In this document: positions 10,125 through 21,230 of the stretch, piece by piece
Position numbering within the stretch: the first letter of the stretch is position 1
How the letters are laid out: each line of letters begins with the position of its first letter
DNA from: Anaeramoeba flamelloides
Lineage: Eukaryota > Metamonada > Anaeramoebidae
Reading direction: 5' to 3'
DNA: 64,000 bases
Assembly: GCA_027625915.1 (NCBI GenBank)
Contig: JANTQA010000076.1
Coordinates: 372,001-436,000, forward strand
Made by a program: the position numbers and the translations under genes
The notes under the pieces: generated by a model
Seen by the model: the letters and a program-made list of their open reading frames with translations, nothing else
Databases searched by the model: none
What the model was told of the DNA's origin: nothing

Positions 10125-11960
10125 TTCAAAAGTTGAATTAATGAATTTTTTTTTTTATTATTATTTTTGTTTTTTTTTGTGTTTTGAGAATTTATAATTA
10201 TATCTAATTAATCTTTACAGTTTTTAAAGTCAATTAAAAAAAGTGTATTAATTTTTTTTATTTTTTTGTTTGTTTTAGTCTAGTTTACTTGTTTTGAAAT
10301 AAACCCCAATTCAAAATTTTTAATATACCAAAATTCAATTTTTTAAAAAAAATCTTATTTAATCAATTCTAGAAGAAATGTCAAATTAGAACCAATTCAC
10401 TAATTGGAATGTTAACCATTGTTGATAAATTACAATACTCACAAAACAACAAATATATAATTATGAATACTAATAATTGAATATTGTGTTAAAAATTTTG
10501 AGAGATGAGCAAAAAAAAATATTGATTAATTTTTTCAAAATTTTTATTAGGAAAATTGATCGATCAAATGAATAGATACTATCAACTAATTTTATTTGAG
10601 TTCTAATATTTTAATAGAACTCAAATGTAATTTAATATCAATCATTGAAAAAAAGTATTGTTAGAAAGAAATTGGTAGTTTAAAACAAAAAACAAAATGA
10701 AAACATAAAAAAAAAAAGATGAAAAAATGATACTCATTTATTTATTGTGGGAAGGGAGTAATCAAAGAAAATTTACTAAATAAAAAAGAGAAGAAGAAAA
10801 ATAATTAAAACATTAAATAAAAAAATATTATATCATTTACATGACCAAATTAAAAATTATCCATTCCTGAAAGGAGGAGTAAAAACCTGAAAGAAAGATA
10901 ATTAGCAATAAATAAGATTCCACAAACAGTGATTAATAAATTAGTATTCCACAGCTCCGAAAAGTGGTGAACTATTTGCCCGAATTTGTATATTTTTTTA
11001 CTATTTTAAAAAATGATCCTCATATTTTTCAAAAATCAAAATTATTTCTAATTTGAATCAAATTATATTATTGTGATTCTTTGTATTGTTTTAGTTGTTT
11101 GGAAAACTTTGAATTTTGGTATAGATGCTTATTTTTAGAATATTATTTTAATGTTTTTTATTAAAAATTATTAAATCCGTTATTTCAAATAACAATATTA
11201 TAATTTATTTAGATCACCCCTTGTATTCCTTTGCTTCCCTAGATTGGGCTAAATTTCATCAAGTTTAAAATAAATAATTTACAATAACATTGATACACTA
11301 ATATATTTATTTTTTTATTTGTTTTGAGGTAGATTTGAATAATAATAAAAAGTTAAAATAAGCTATTTTTCAAAAAAAATGGCACTCATTATAATGTTAA
11401 TGGAAGTAACTTTGTGGTTTTTTCTCAGATTCTTATCAAAAAAATATTTACATTTTTTTAGACCAGAATCATTTTGTCTAATTTTGCAAATTTTAGTTTT
11501 GTTTTTCTTTTTTTTTTTTTTTTAGGTTTTTTTTTTCAGATACTTTTTTTTTGTAAGTAAATCATGTGGGAAGAAAAAAAATCTTTGAAAAAGACAAATA
11601 ATCACTATGAAAAATTGAGAGTATGTAATGCCTTTTAAAATGAATTTAATTATCAACAAAAAATCCTCAAGGTTATATTTTTTTAGTGAAAGTTCAGTAA
11701 TAAAAATTGGTAAATACTTATTTCAAAAATTGTGATTCACTTTTTTTGGTTAACTTTTTAATTTTAATTTTTTAATTTTCAAAAAGCTGATGTTTTTATA
11801 TATTTACAAGATTAAATAGTGAATAGTCAGTATCATTTAACAATGTGTTATTCTTGAATTAGAAATAATATTTTTTTAAAAAAAATTTATTCGTTAAAGC
11901 TGTTTATAAAAATTGAAGAGGTACTTAATAAAAATTGTTATAATATTAAAATCTAGATTA
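10125..11960. other. Intergenic, 3' of the dynamin gene
   Basis: Starts with T-rich sequence after the TAA. Repeat family G (10,295-10,720) is listed separately. The rest (10,730-11,960) has homopolymer runs and no supported gene. Confidence 0.5.
10295..10720 (+). repeat. Repeat family G, copy 1
   Basis: Similar over about 400 bp to 20,775-21,230: CAAATTAGAACC, CTAATTGGAATG, ATTGAATATTGTGTTAAAA, GAGAGATGAGCAAAA, ATATTGATTAAT. A third, inverted copy lies at 46,560-46,910. No TIR or coding frame was recognised. Copies 1 and 2 both lie downstream of a plus-strand gene. Confidence 0.6.
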
Positions 11961-11968
11961 CCAGCTTC

Positions 11969-12343
11969 GCACTTATAAATAGGTAATGTTGTAAAAAATA
12001 GATTTTTTCCAATTTTTGGGATAAATAAAGAGTATCATGTATTTTTCCAAATTTCGACAAGAGTAAACGAAACATGTGTTTTGAGTTTTAGGCTTAAAAG
12101 GATTTAAAATATAAAATCGTTTGGCAAATACCAATACTTTGTTTGAAAAATGAGTTTTTTACAAAAAAATAAAATATTGGTGTTCACCAAACGATTTTTT
12201 GATTAAAATTATTATTAGTCTATTAAGATGATCAGATATTATATTCACTGTTACCAAAATTTGGATAAATGCATGGATCTCCATATTTATTCCAAAAATT
12301 GGAAAAACTCTATTTTTTAAAAGATTCATATTTACTATTGTGT
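11969..12343. mobile_element. Palindromic MITE, family E, complete copy
   Basis: The left arm GTTGTAAAAAATAGATTTTT...CCAATTTTTGGGATAAATA pairs with the right arm TTTATTCCAAAAATTGG...CTCTATTTTTTAAAAGATTC. An internal hairpin has ATCGTTTGGCAAATACC against TTCACCAAACGATTTT. The same unit occurs at 1-256 and in 12,450-13,056. It is about 375 bp with no coding potential. Confidence 0.65.
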
Positions 12344-12449
12344 TACAAACAAAAAAAAAAATAAAAAATAAAAATAGTGATAATCCACATATTTGTGAAA
12401 AGCTACTTCTATATTAAAATCTTAGTTTATTATTAAATTTCAAATATTC

Positions 12450-13056
12450 ACAAGTGTAAATATGAATGTTTTCAAAAATAGAGTTTTTCCAATTTTTGGA
12501 ATAAATAAAGAGTACCTTGCATTTATCCAAATTTTTGTTTTCGTGAAGGAAATGCCCCCATTAAGTTTTTTGAGCTCAAAGGGTTTTTCAAAATAAAATT
12601 GTTTGAAAAATGTTTTTTTTTTTAAAAATTTAAAAATTGGTATATGCCAAAAGATTTTTTGATTAAAATTATTATTTGTCTATTAAAATAACCGATATTA
12701 TATTTACTACTGTTATTTTCCAATTAATAAATGAAAATTTATATTTCAAATTCCAAAATGTGTATTAATCATTGCTGTTTCTATCAAATTAAAAGAGTAA
12801 AATTTTTGTCTTAGTCTTTACTAAGGAAGTTGAATTAAATGTCTAAAAATATCTTTTTTAAACCATTAGTCAAATATTTTAGGGTTTTCAACTAATTATT
12901 CTTATAAAACTATTTTGGAATGTGAACCAAAAATTTTCCTTTTTTAATTGAGAAATAATAGTATAACCAAAATTTGGATAAATACTTTGGAATTATTTGT
13001 TTATCTCTAAAATTGTAAAAATTCCATTTTTTACAACATTCATATTTACTCTAGTG
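12450..13056. mobile_element. Family E MITE, diverged copy with extra internal sequence
   Basis: The ends CAAGTGTAAATATGAATGTT and AACATTCATATTTACTCTAG are inverted repeats, as in the complete copy. The interior carries the AAATTGTTTGAAAAATG and GATTTTTTGATTAAAATTATT landmarks, then about 240 bp of unrelated AT-rich sequence (12,720-12,960), probably an old insertion. Confidence 0.55.
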
Positions 13057-13089
13057 TTGTTAATAATCCCTATTTTTATTTAAATTTAT

Positions 13090-14546
13090 TTACCAAGATA
13101 TTTCCAAAAAAGCTTGACAAATAATTTTCAAATGATTACACTTAAAGAAATATTTAAATTCCTTTATTGGCCACCATTCCCAGATCCCGATGAGATATAT
13201 CAAAGTCGTTAAAAGGTATAGATGTGGATATTTCGCTAACAAATAAGGCATTTCCAAGAAAGTGGGGAAAATTTATTTGAAAATATATTTATCATACTAA
13301 TTTCAATTGGAATAAAAACAAGTTAAATATCCAAAATTGGTATTAATTTGTAATTTAATTGTTCTTGATAGTAATCTAATTTTTTTATTTGTATACCGTT
13401 ATATGAAAAAAAATATCAAAGTTTTTGATCTTGGTTTTATCTGATATTTTTTATTAATCAATTTTTTTTTTTTTTTTTTAATTGCCAAAATTACTTTCCA
13501 TAGAGAGTTTTATCTCTAAAAAGTTTCAATAGAATGCAAAACTTTTAACTGTATTCTATTGTTTAAAACCCCTTCTGTATCTTGGCCATATTCCCTATTT
13601 TTTTATTGGGGTTGTCTGTACATTGTTTATACAAAAAAAAATTTCAATTTTTTTTTCATAGTTTCAAAATATTTGAGGTTTACAATTCCTGAAATTTGAA
13701 AAAAGAGTATCTTGTGTCATTTGTTATCACTTGTTAATTTGATTCTTTTCTGATCGATCTTGGACTTGGTATGGATTTTAATAGTGGTTCAAAATGGCAA
13801 TTTTTGACAATTTATTTTTTTTATTTCTGAAATCTGAATTGAAGAGTTTAAGATTAATTGGCAGGAACTTAAGTTAGAAAAAAATGCGGTTTGTAGGTTG
13901 TTGATTGGAATTTTTAATTACGTTTGGTTTTATTGGAAGCTTTTAAAAAATTATTTTATTTTTTCATTTGGTTAATTGACAAAAAAGACAATCAAAATTC
14001 TTTTCTACAACCCAAAATTCAAAAGTTATTCTTGAACACCTACCAATCTATTAATCTTACAGTCTTCAATTCGGATTTCAGAAATAAAAAAAATAAATTG
14101 TCAAAAATTGCCATTATGAACCACTATTAAAATCCATACCAAGTCCAAGATCGATCAGAAAAGAACCAAATCGACAACTCACTACACCTACACAAGAAAA
14201 TCTTTTTTCAAATTTCAGGGATTGTAATCCTTAAATGAGACATATTTTGAAATAATTATCTTAGGTATTGTTTCAATCAGGTGTTAATATTTCACCTTAT
14301 TTGTTATTTCGGGTTTACGAATGGAATCAGGATAAAAGGCAATTTTAAATAAAAAGTAAAAAATAAAATAACACACTTTTTTGGAAATGCCTTAGTTGTT
14401 AGCGAAATATTTGCATCTATATCTTTTAACGACTTTGATATATCTCATCCGGATCTGGGCATGGTGGCCAATAAAGGAATTTAAATATTTCTTTAAGTGG
14501 AATCATTTGAAAATTTATTTCACAGCTTTCTTTTGAAACATTTCTA
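13090..14546. mobile_element. Two nested palindromic MITEs (TA-targeting TIRs)
   Basis: The outer arms are 13,090-13,242 and 14,400-14,546. For example GGCCACCATTCCCAGATCCC pairs with GGATCTGGGCATGGTGGCC, and GATATATCAAAGTCGTTAAA pairs with TTTAACGACTTTGATATATC. In the centre sits a 1.15 kb element with TIRs AGGCATTTCCAAGAAAGTGG and ACACTTTTTTGGAAATGCCT, flanked on both sides by TA. Its own arms also fold: CTGATCGATCTTGGACTTGG pairs with CCAAGTCCAAGATCGATCAG, meeting near 13,900. The simplest reading is an outer element of about 300 bp whose central TA was hit by a family B element. The short open frame at 13,924-14,130 is arm sequence, not a transposase. Confidence 0.8.
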
Positions 14547-14782
14547 ATTCGAAAATTTTAAAAAAAACATTTTTCAATTTATTTTTTTAAAAGGTAGATC
14601 CTTTAATCCCAAATTCCAAACCAATCTGAAGAAATTATTTTGGAAATGAAAAAAGAGATATAAGTTTTTTAAGCAAAAATAAAAAGAACAAAGGATACAA
14701 TGATAATATAGAGGATTAAGTAAAAAAAAAAAGGGGGCAAAAAGATTATGCAAGTCCATTATTGAGATAAAAAAATAATAAG

Positions 14783-15684
14783 TTATCCAGTGATAATTAG
14801 TTTTTTCTTAGGAACAAATTTGGGGTCATTAATCTTGAAGGTAATAATGTTGTCTTGTATTTGGTAGTTCCCGTTCAAACGTGTTTCGCCTTGAATAAAC
14901 ATAGGGGGCTTTTCAATTAAAAAGACATTTCCTGTTGTGTTTTTGTAAAGAAGTTGTCCATTGTCATCAAGTTGTAAATCCTTCCATTCGTCGACTTCAA
15001 TTTTGATCTTTTTGTAATCTCGTCCTCTTTCAACGTGCCACTCAGAAACGAAGCTCCCGTCTTGGATCTTGTGTCTTAATTGAATTCCCTTCCAAACTTC
15101 GTTATACGCAATGTGCTCGTAGGTTGGTAAGCCGATCACCCAGTTGTCGCGATCATTGCCAATCATAAAATTGACCTTGCCCTCGAGCTCTTCTCCATGA
15201 TCAAGATCGTGTAAATTTCCCTCTGGGTATGTGAGCCTCATGACAGAGTTGTTAATCGACCAAACAATGTCCTCTTTCGTGAAAAAGATGTTTCCTGAGC
15301 CAAGAATTTTGACAAGATATTCAACTCTTGAATCAGTTTGCCCTCTGTTCGGCATGATCATCATGGGCAAGGTTTGCATGTTAATATTCATATTTTGTTG
15401 TGATTCTCGAATCCTATTCATAGTTTTTTTTTTTTATTTAGCAATGAGGACATTGGTGGTTTTGTTGAAAGTTATTTTTTTTTTTTTGATGAAGGTTTGT
15501 GTTTTTTATTTTTAAAAAAATAAATTAAACCAAGTAAAAAGAATAATTACTCTTGTGGTATTTCTTCGTCTGCAAAGTCAGCTTCACCAAAAAGTGGGTA
15601 TTCGTATGTGTCTTCTCCAACATAAGTTTTTGAGAAGATCGTCAGAAAGAAACTAAATAAAACAAGGAGTGTTGTAATTTTCAT
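14783..15684 (-). CDS. Secreted DUF7948-domain protein, two exons
   Basis: Exon 1 is 15684-15551 and exon 2 is 15413-14783, with a 137-bp intron (GTAATTATTC...GAATAG). The split codon GA|G keeps the frame, giving 254 residues. Residues 1-18 are a hydrophobic signal peptide starting MKITTLLVLFSLFLTIF, followed by an acidic stretch. From residue 66 the protein follows the DUF7948 pattern known mainly from bacterial proteins ahead of SBBP beta-propeller repeats: NRGQTDSRVEYL, GKVNFMIGNDRDNW, LPTYEHIAYNEVWKGIQL, a segment ending DLQLDDNGQLLYKNTTG, then IEKPPMFIQG and a final LIITG. The SBBP propeller that usually follows is absent, so the domain stands alone. It is probably exported or on the cell surface. 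Base composition is less AT-rich than its surroundings. The ligand and role are unknown. Confidence 0.82.
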
Positions 15685-16119
15685 TTATGGATTAAAAATT
15701 GTATTTTTGAAAAGAAAAGTCCAAAAAATGATTATAGCTCAAGAGTTTTCCACAGCTAAAAATCTCTTGAGTCTTTCATAGTATTGGTTAGTAACTTTTG
15801 AAACAATTGTATTCATTGTTTTGAAACATAGGGGTGATTTTAGAGAGATATTACTTTGTAAAAAGTTGAGTTTGTTTTGGTAAAAGATTAAAAATTATTG
15901 TTTTTTTTTTCGAAATATTTTCGAGATTAGTGATTGGTTTTAGAGGACACAGAATTGTGTTAAATATTTTTTATTGGTGTGGTTTGTTTTTATTATAGAG
16001 AGTCACAAAAAATCTATTTTCGAATAAAATTTTTTAAATGATTCGTAAATTTGTGATTGAAAAATGAAAAATATTCTAATTATGAAATTTAAAACACTAT
16101 AAAAGTGAATTTGACGTCC
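15685..16119. other. Intergenic between the DUF7948 gene and tRNA-Pro
   Basis: Probable promoter region of the minus-strand DUF7948 gene. There are no reading frames of note and no recognisable repeat. Confidence 0.4.
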
Positions 16120-16190
16120 GGCCAAATAGTTTAATGGTAGAATACATGCTTTGGGAGCATGGGACCGGAGTTCGATTCTCCGTTTGGCCC
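16120..16190 (+). tRNA. tRNA-Pro, anticodon UGG
   Basis: The cloverleaf can be drawn in full. The acceptor stem GGCCAAA (16120-16126) pairs with TTTGGCC (16183-16189), with discriminator C. The D arm lies in TAGTTTAATGGTAGAATA. The anticodon stem CATGC/GCATG holds loop TTTGGGA, anticodon TGG. The T arm CGGAG-TTCGATT-CTCCG closes it. There is no intron, and CCA is not encoded, as usual in eukaryotes. A T8 tract at 16,197-16,204 is a good Pol III terminator. The internal A and B boxes are the D and T arm sequences. Confidence 0.96.
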
Positions 16191-16196
16191 TTGACC

Positions 16197-16204
16197 TTTT
16201 TTTT
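16197..16204 (+). terminator. Pol III terminator of tRNA-Pro
   Basis: Run of T residues beginning seven bases after the tRNA 3' end. Confidence 0.8.
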
Positions 16205-17525
16205 ATAATATTTTGGTGTTTTTTTATTCAATTGAACAAAAGAAAGAGATCCTATTTCTTGACAAAAAACTTTTTTCTGAATCACTTTTTTTGTTCCAAA
16301 ATCAAAAATCTAGTAAAGTTTTCTATTTTTTTAAAGAAAAATTTCACTTTTTTTTTCTTCCAAAATTAAAAAACAAACAAGATTAAAAAAGAATGACTTT
16401 TGATAGTGTGGTGTGTTTTAGAGAACTCGATTTGGTGTTTTGTGTAAATGAAAGAAGATAATCTCAAACTGAAAAAAAAATAAACTTTATTTTTTATTGA
16501 AAAACAAAAACTTGTTTAATTTTATAATAAGAAAACTCAAAAATATAATGAATTGACTAATTATGCTATTTGTTGAACAACAAATTTATCGAAATATATC
16601 CAGCTTTTCAAAAAAAAAGTATTAAAGACAAAGTAAAATTTCAAACCTTTTCTTCTCCAAATTCTTGTTTGTGTTTTGGATTAACACACTTTTTTCGTGG
16701 TGAGCTTTTTGGTTGTGTCTTTTATTCTTCTTTTTTTTTGTTGTTTTTTCAACCAGATGGATAAAAATTTTGTTCCATTAATTTTTACGATGAGCAATAA
16801 CTTCAATAATCAATTGTAAAATATTATCTACTGATCTGGTCCACAAGTTTTAGTATTTGCATAAATGTAACAGTTAATATAAAAGTTAAAGAAAATGAAA
16901 TACAAATATTCTACAAAGTTACAATTTAAAAGAAAAACAAAACTTATTTGTAAACAAATTTATAGGTGCACAAGAAATAATTGTACTCTTCAATTACTTG
17001 ATACCAAACATTTTTATATCAAGTTTATAAATATTTTACAAATAATCAGAAAAAAAACTTCAAGATCTTTACAAAATCAAATAGGCAACACATTCGACGA
17101 AATTTCTACTTGATTTTGTAAAGATCTTGGGGTTTTGAAGAAAATTATTATTAAAAAAATCGAGTTTTACCACAAATTCTTTCTATGAATTAAATTCAGA
17201 TTTTTTAATAGAGACAAGAAAATAGGTTTAAGATATTTTTTGATCAACACCAAAAATTTACCTCTAACAACCTTTCCAAGACAAATGATTTTGAGTCAAT
17301 TACTCTTCAAAAAGATTCAAAGAAAAGAACAAAAAAATTTGTTTACCAACCTCACACCAATTCAAAAACAAACCTTTGTTTTTAGGTAAAGATTAAAAAA
17401 TATTCAAGATATTTAGGTTAAAAAAATAAATTTATATTTCAAAACACATAATTTTTTAACGGTTAGAATTTTTCTTATTTTTTTCACTTTGTTCGATTAT
17501 TATTTGTATCTTTTGATAAATTATA
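16205..17525. other. Intergenic upstream of NDC80
   Basis: AT-rich, with short open frames that show no family resemblance. It includes the strong hairpin at 17,061-17,129. The segment just before the NDC80 ATG is T-rich. Confidence 0.4.
17061..17129. repeat. Strong 23-bp hairpin upstream of NDC80
   Basis: Arm CAAGATCTTTACAAAATCAA (17061-17080, continuing to 17083) pairs with TTGATTTTGTAAAGATCTTG (17110-17129). There is one mismatch in 23 pairs, and a loop of 23 bases that is more GC-rich than the arms. No second copy was seen in the window. Confidence 0.6.
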
Positions 17526-19892
17526 ATGTCACTCAAAAAACGAAAAAACAATTTCTCGTCGATCTCAAATCGGAAACCAACTCCTTTTTCCAAGACAAGA
17601 TCAAAAAAATTTCTCAAAACAAAAAAACAAAAACAAAAACAACAAAAAACGACCAACCCAAAACAATTAAAACAATCAAACCAACCAACTCCAATAAATT
17701 TAAATAATACAAGAGAAAAAAGGCCGATCAATCAAAAGATCACGCCAAGACCAAAGCAAGAATTAAAAAGAAGAAGACAATTAAGCAACAGCAAAAAACA
17801 AGATGAAAGTCAAAAAGAAAATATTTATCCAACTTCAAATTCCATTAAGAATACTTCGAAAGACAAAAAAGATTTTCTGAATAAAAACAACAACAAAAAC
17901 AAAAGCAAAACCACGACATCAACAACAAATCCCGTTCGGGAGAATCCAAAACCCAAAAAAAAACTAAATACCAAAACGAAAACCAAAACAAATCTCAACA
18001 CAAAGAACACTCAAATTAACAAAACAAACACAAACACAAATCCAAATCCAACCAAAAACCCAAAACAAACAGCTAACAAGACGTCAAACCTCAACAAAAA
18101 CAAAAACACCAACCCAAACAAGACAACAAACACCAACCCAAATCAATTCAAACAAACACAAACAAAAACAAATACAAACAAAAGCAAACACAAAAGCAGA
18201 TCATCATTAATAAGAAAAACACACCAACAAACAAACAAGAGAAGAGATCCACGACCACTTCATGATCAGAAATACCATTTAAAGGTCAAGAAACAAATTA
18301 TAAGATATTTGGATGAGAACGGGTTGGAAAAGTCTAAAAGTTCCAAAATGCTTACCAAGCCATCTAAAAACAGTTTTTTTGATATTGCACAATTTTTAAT
18401 CAAGAAATTGGATACCAATTTTGTTTTCACGGAAAAACCCGAAATATTAATTATCGGCATGTTTAAAAAATTAAGGTACCCCGTCCCGATCACCAGGACG
18501 TCTCTGTATTCAATCACTTCACCACAGACATGGCAAAACCTTATGGGGGCAATACTGTGGTTAACGGAATTGCTGATGTATCTGGATCAGAGCAAAAACC
18601 GAGAAAAGGAGATTTTACAGATGGCCTTGCTTCAAAAGAGTATCAACCAAACAAAAGAATTCCAGATCAAAAATGAAATTGAAATAGATCCTGAAAAAAC
18701 CATTGACGAATTGACCATCATCGGGGAAGATGGTTCTGGGGAAAGAGCATTTTTTGAATATTTGTCTGCATCTTATCAGTGCTTTTTAACTGGCGACGAT
18801 GATCAATTTGAAAAACTCGAACAAGAAGTAGCCAATTGTTTTAATGAGAATAATAAAATCATCCAAAATGGAATTGAAACAATCCAAGCCGAAAACCAAA
18901 AATTAATTGAAGAAATTAATGAACAAAATACCACTGACAGCGACAACTGTAACTTTAACGACAATAAAGCGAAATTAGAAAATGAATTAAATGGGCTGAT
19001 GGATCAAATTCAAGAGTTAGAAATCAAAAATTCAAAAAGTGAAATGGAAATTACAAAATTAAAAGAAGATGAAAAATTATTTATCAAAGAATATAAAACA
19101 TGTGAACAAGAAACGGAAAAAATTCAAAGGGAAAATGAAAATAACAACCAAAAAAAATTAAAAAACTATAATATTAAACAAGATCAATTGAATAAGGAAA
19201 TTCAACAATTGCGCAATAAGAAAAAAACCATTCATAAAAACAATAAAAAAACGGAAGAACAGATCAATAGAAGAACGAAACAATCTGATTCACATTTCAA
19301 TGAATATCAAAAAATTAACAATCAATTAAAATTAAATTTGGAACTAAATTTAAAAGTTTTGAATAAATCAACAAATAACTATTTAGACATAATTACAAAA
19401 CTTGATAATATTCAAAACGATTTTGAGCAACAAGAAAAACTTTGTTTTGAAAACAAAAAGATTGCAGAAAAAGAAAAAAATAACCTTCAAAATTTAATTT
19501 CGGAATTAAAAAAAAACAATAAAGCATTAAAGGTTAAATTACAAAATAAAAATCAAATATTAATTAAAGAAGAGAAAAAATTATTAAAAATAAAAAAAAA
19601 CAATAAAAATAAAAATATTGCCAACCATGAAAATTTAAAAAATAACCAACCAAACAATTTTATGAATCACAGTAACGATTTGTCTATAATTCAAAAATTA
19701 GAACAAGTTTTAGAAAAATACCAAAAGAAATATTCAATAATCAAAGAAAAAAACGATCAAGAAATCCAAGAAACAAACCAAAAATTAATATCCCTTTTAG
19801 ATATATTAATGAATTTTAAAGAACATATTCAAAATAAGCTTAAAAAATTAGTTTTTAAAGCGGATGAAAGTTGGGAATTATTACAGAAATAA
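17526..19892 (+). CDS. NDC80: Ndc80/HEC1 outer-kinetochore protein, single exon
   Basis: Outer-kinetochore subunit that binds microtubules and pairs with Nuf2 through a coiled coil. The 788-residue protein has three parts. Residues 1-240 are an extremely basic, Lys/Asn/Thr/Pro/Gln-rich tail. Residues 241-425 are the calponin-homology head, opening with the family signature DPRPLHDQKYHLKVKKQI and containing FDIAQFLIKKL, FKKLRYPVPITRTSLYSI and SPQTWQNLMGAILWLTELL. Residues 430-770 are a long coiled coil. Human HEC1 is 642 residues with a tail of about 80, so this tail is about three times longer. The coding strand of the tail (about 17,600-18,240) is rich in A and C and poor in G. The start is the first ATG of the open frame, and no intron is needed. 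In known family members the tail is the Aurora-regulated microtubule contact; its role here is inferred. Confidence 0.92.
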   Translation: MSLKKRKNNFSSISNRKPTPFSKTRSKKFLKTKKQKQKQQKTTNPKQLKQSNQPTPINLNNTREKRPINQKITPRPKQELKRRRQLSNSKKQDESQKENIYPTSNSIKNTSKDKKDFLNKNNNKNKSKTTTSTTNPVRENPKPKKKLNTKTKTKTNLNTKNTQINKTNTNTNPNPTKNPKQTANKTSNLNKNKNTNPNKTTNTNPNQFKQTQTKTNTNKSKHKSRSSLIRKTHQQTNKRRDPRPLHDQKYHLKVKKQIIRYLDENGLEKSKSSKMLTKPSKNSFFDIAQFLIKKLDTNFVFTEKPEILIIGMFKKLRYPVPITRTSLYSITSPQTWQNLMGAILWLTELLMYLDQSKNREKEILQMALLQKSINQTKEFQIKNEIEIDPEKTIDELTIIGEDGSGERAFFEYLSASYQCFLTGDDDQFEKLEQEVANCFNENNKIIQNGIETIQAENQKLIEEINEQNTTDSDNCNFNDNKAKLENELNGLMDQIQELEIKNSKSEMEITKLKEDEKLFIKEYKTCEQETEKIQRENENNNQKKLKNYNIKQDQLNKEIQQLRNKKKTIHKNNKKTEEQINRRTKQSDSHFNEYQKINNQLKLNLELNLKVLNKSTNNYLDIITKLDNIQNDFEQQEKLCFENKKIAEKEKNNLQNLISELKKNNKALKVKLQNKNQILIKEEKKLLKIKKNNKNKNIANHENLKNNQPNNFMNHSNDLSIIQKLEQVLEKYQKKYSIIKEKNDQEIQETNQKLISLLDILMNFKEHIQNKLKKLVFKADESWELLQK

Positions 19893-20774
19893 ATATTTTT
19901 TTTCTTTTGTTATTTTTATTTAATTATCTACTATATTTAATTTTTTTTTTTTTTTTTTTGCAAACTAAACTCTAAACATTTTTATTTTTTAAATTGATTT
20001 AACACATGGGAGTTTTTTCACACAAATTCATTTAGAAATAAAAAAATATACTCTTAGAACCTCAAATATCCTAATTGTCTTTGGAATAAAAATTTTAATT
20101 TGAATTGTTATAAAAAGGTTCTTAGATATCGAATTTATAAATAATTGTTTTTAAAAGAAAATTTTATAATGAAAAAATGTATAGTTGTCAACAGTAAAAA
20201 AAAAATAACTTGAAAAAAAATTTTTTTTCAACATTTTCGGAAAATTTTTCTAGGTTAATGTGATTTTATTATTTGTTTCAATCGTAAATTTTGTCAAAAT
20301 AATAATAGTTTTTTTTTTTTTTTTGAAAAGTTGGTCTAAAAAATAAAAACCTCTTTATTTTAATGATTAAAACATTTCACACTTTACTGGATTTTTTTGG
20401 ACCCTTTACACGAACATTACCTAAAAGAATTTTAAAAATAATTTTTTCATTATTCAAGCTATATTGACAGCATATAGGCGATTTTACTTTCTCTATTGAT
20501 TATCATTCACACACACATACACACACACACGTATGATTCAAAATAATTAATAAAAAAAAAATTAAATTTTTTAAAAAAAATAATATTTTTTTTAATTGAA
20601 AAATTTGTCAGTTTATTTTAACAAATAATTGTTTTTCAAATTAAAAATATTTTACCAATAGTTCAAGTCGGATTAACAGTTGATTTTTTTTTTTTTTATA
20701 TTTTTAACTTTTTTTTTTACTTTTTGACCTTTTCAAACTTAGATATAATATGGCCAATGTTATTGAATGTGAGA

Positions 20775-21230
20775 ATATAAACACCAATTAAACAATTTTC
20801 TAACACCAAAATTCATTTTTTGAAGTAAAAAATATTTATTTAACCAATTCAAGAAGGAAATACCAAATTAGAACCACCCACTAATTAGAAATAATTAAAA
20901 TTTTCCATAAATTACCATTCCCAAAAAAAAACAAAAAATACATAATTACGTATACTTGAATATTGTATTAAAAATATTTGGAGAGAGTATAACAAAAAAA
21001 ATTGATTGGGTAAATTTGTTGAAATATCACCAACAATTATTGATCAATGAAATCATCAGATATCATCAACCAATTATATGTGCTTTTTCTATTCAACAAA
21101 CTCAACTCTAACCTTAAATCAACCATCTAAAAAAAATCTCAAATCTAACCAAACAGATTACGTAACTGGAAAAAAGGAAATGAAAACAAAACATAAAAAA
21201 CAAAAAATGAAAAAGTTTGTAAAAATGAAA
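20775..21230 (+). repeat. Repeat family G, copy 2
   Basis: Parallels 10,295-10,720 and the inverse of 46,560-46,910. Against the latter, AAACAGATTACGTAACTGGA and AACAATTATTGATCAATGA are especially close. No coding frame. Confidence 0.6.

Noticed and set aside
13924-14130. 68-residue frame as a transposase remnant
   Set aside because: It lies in one arm of a palindrome and mirrors non-coding arm sequence on the other side.
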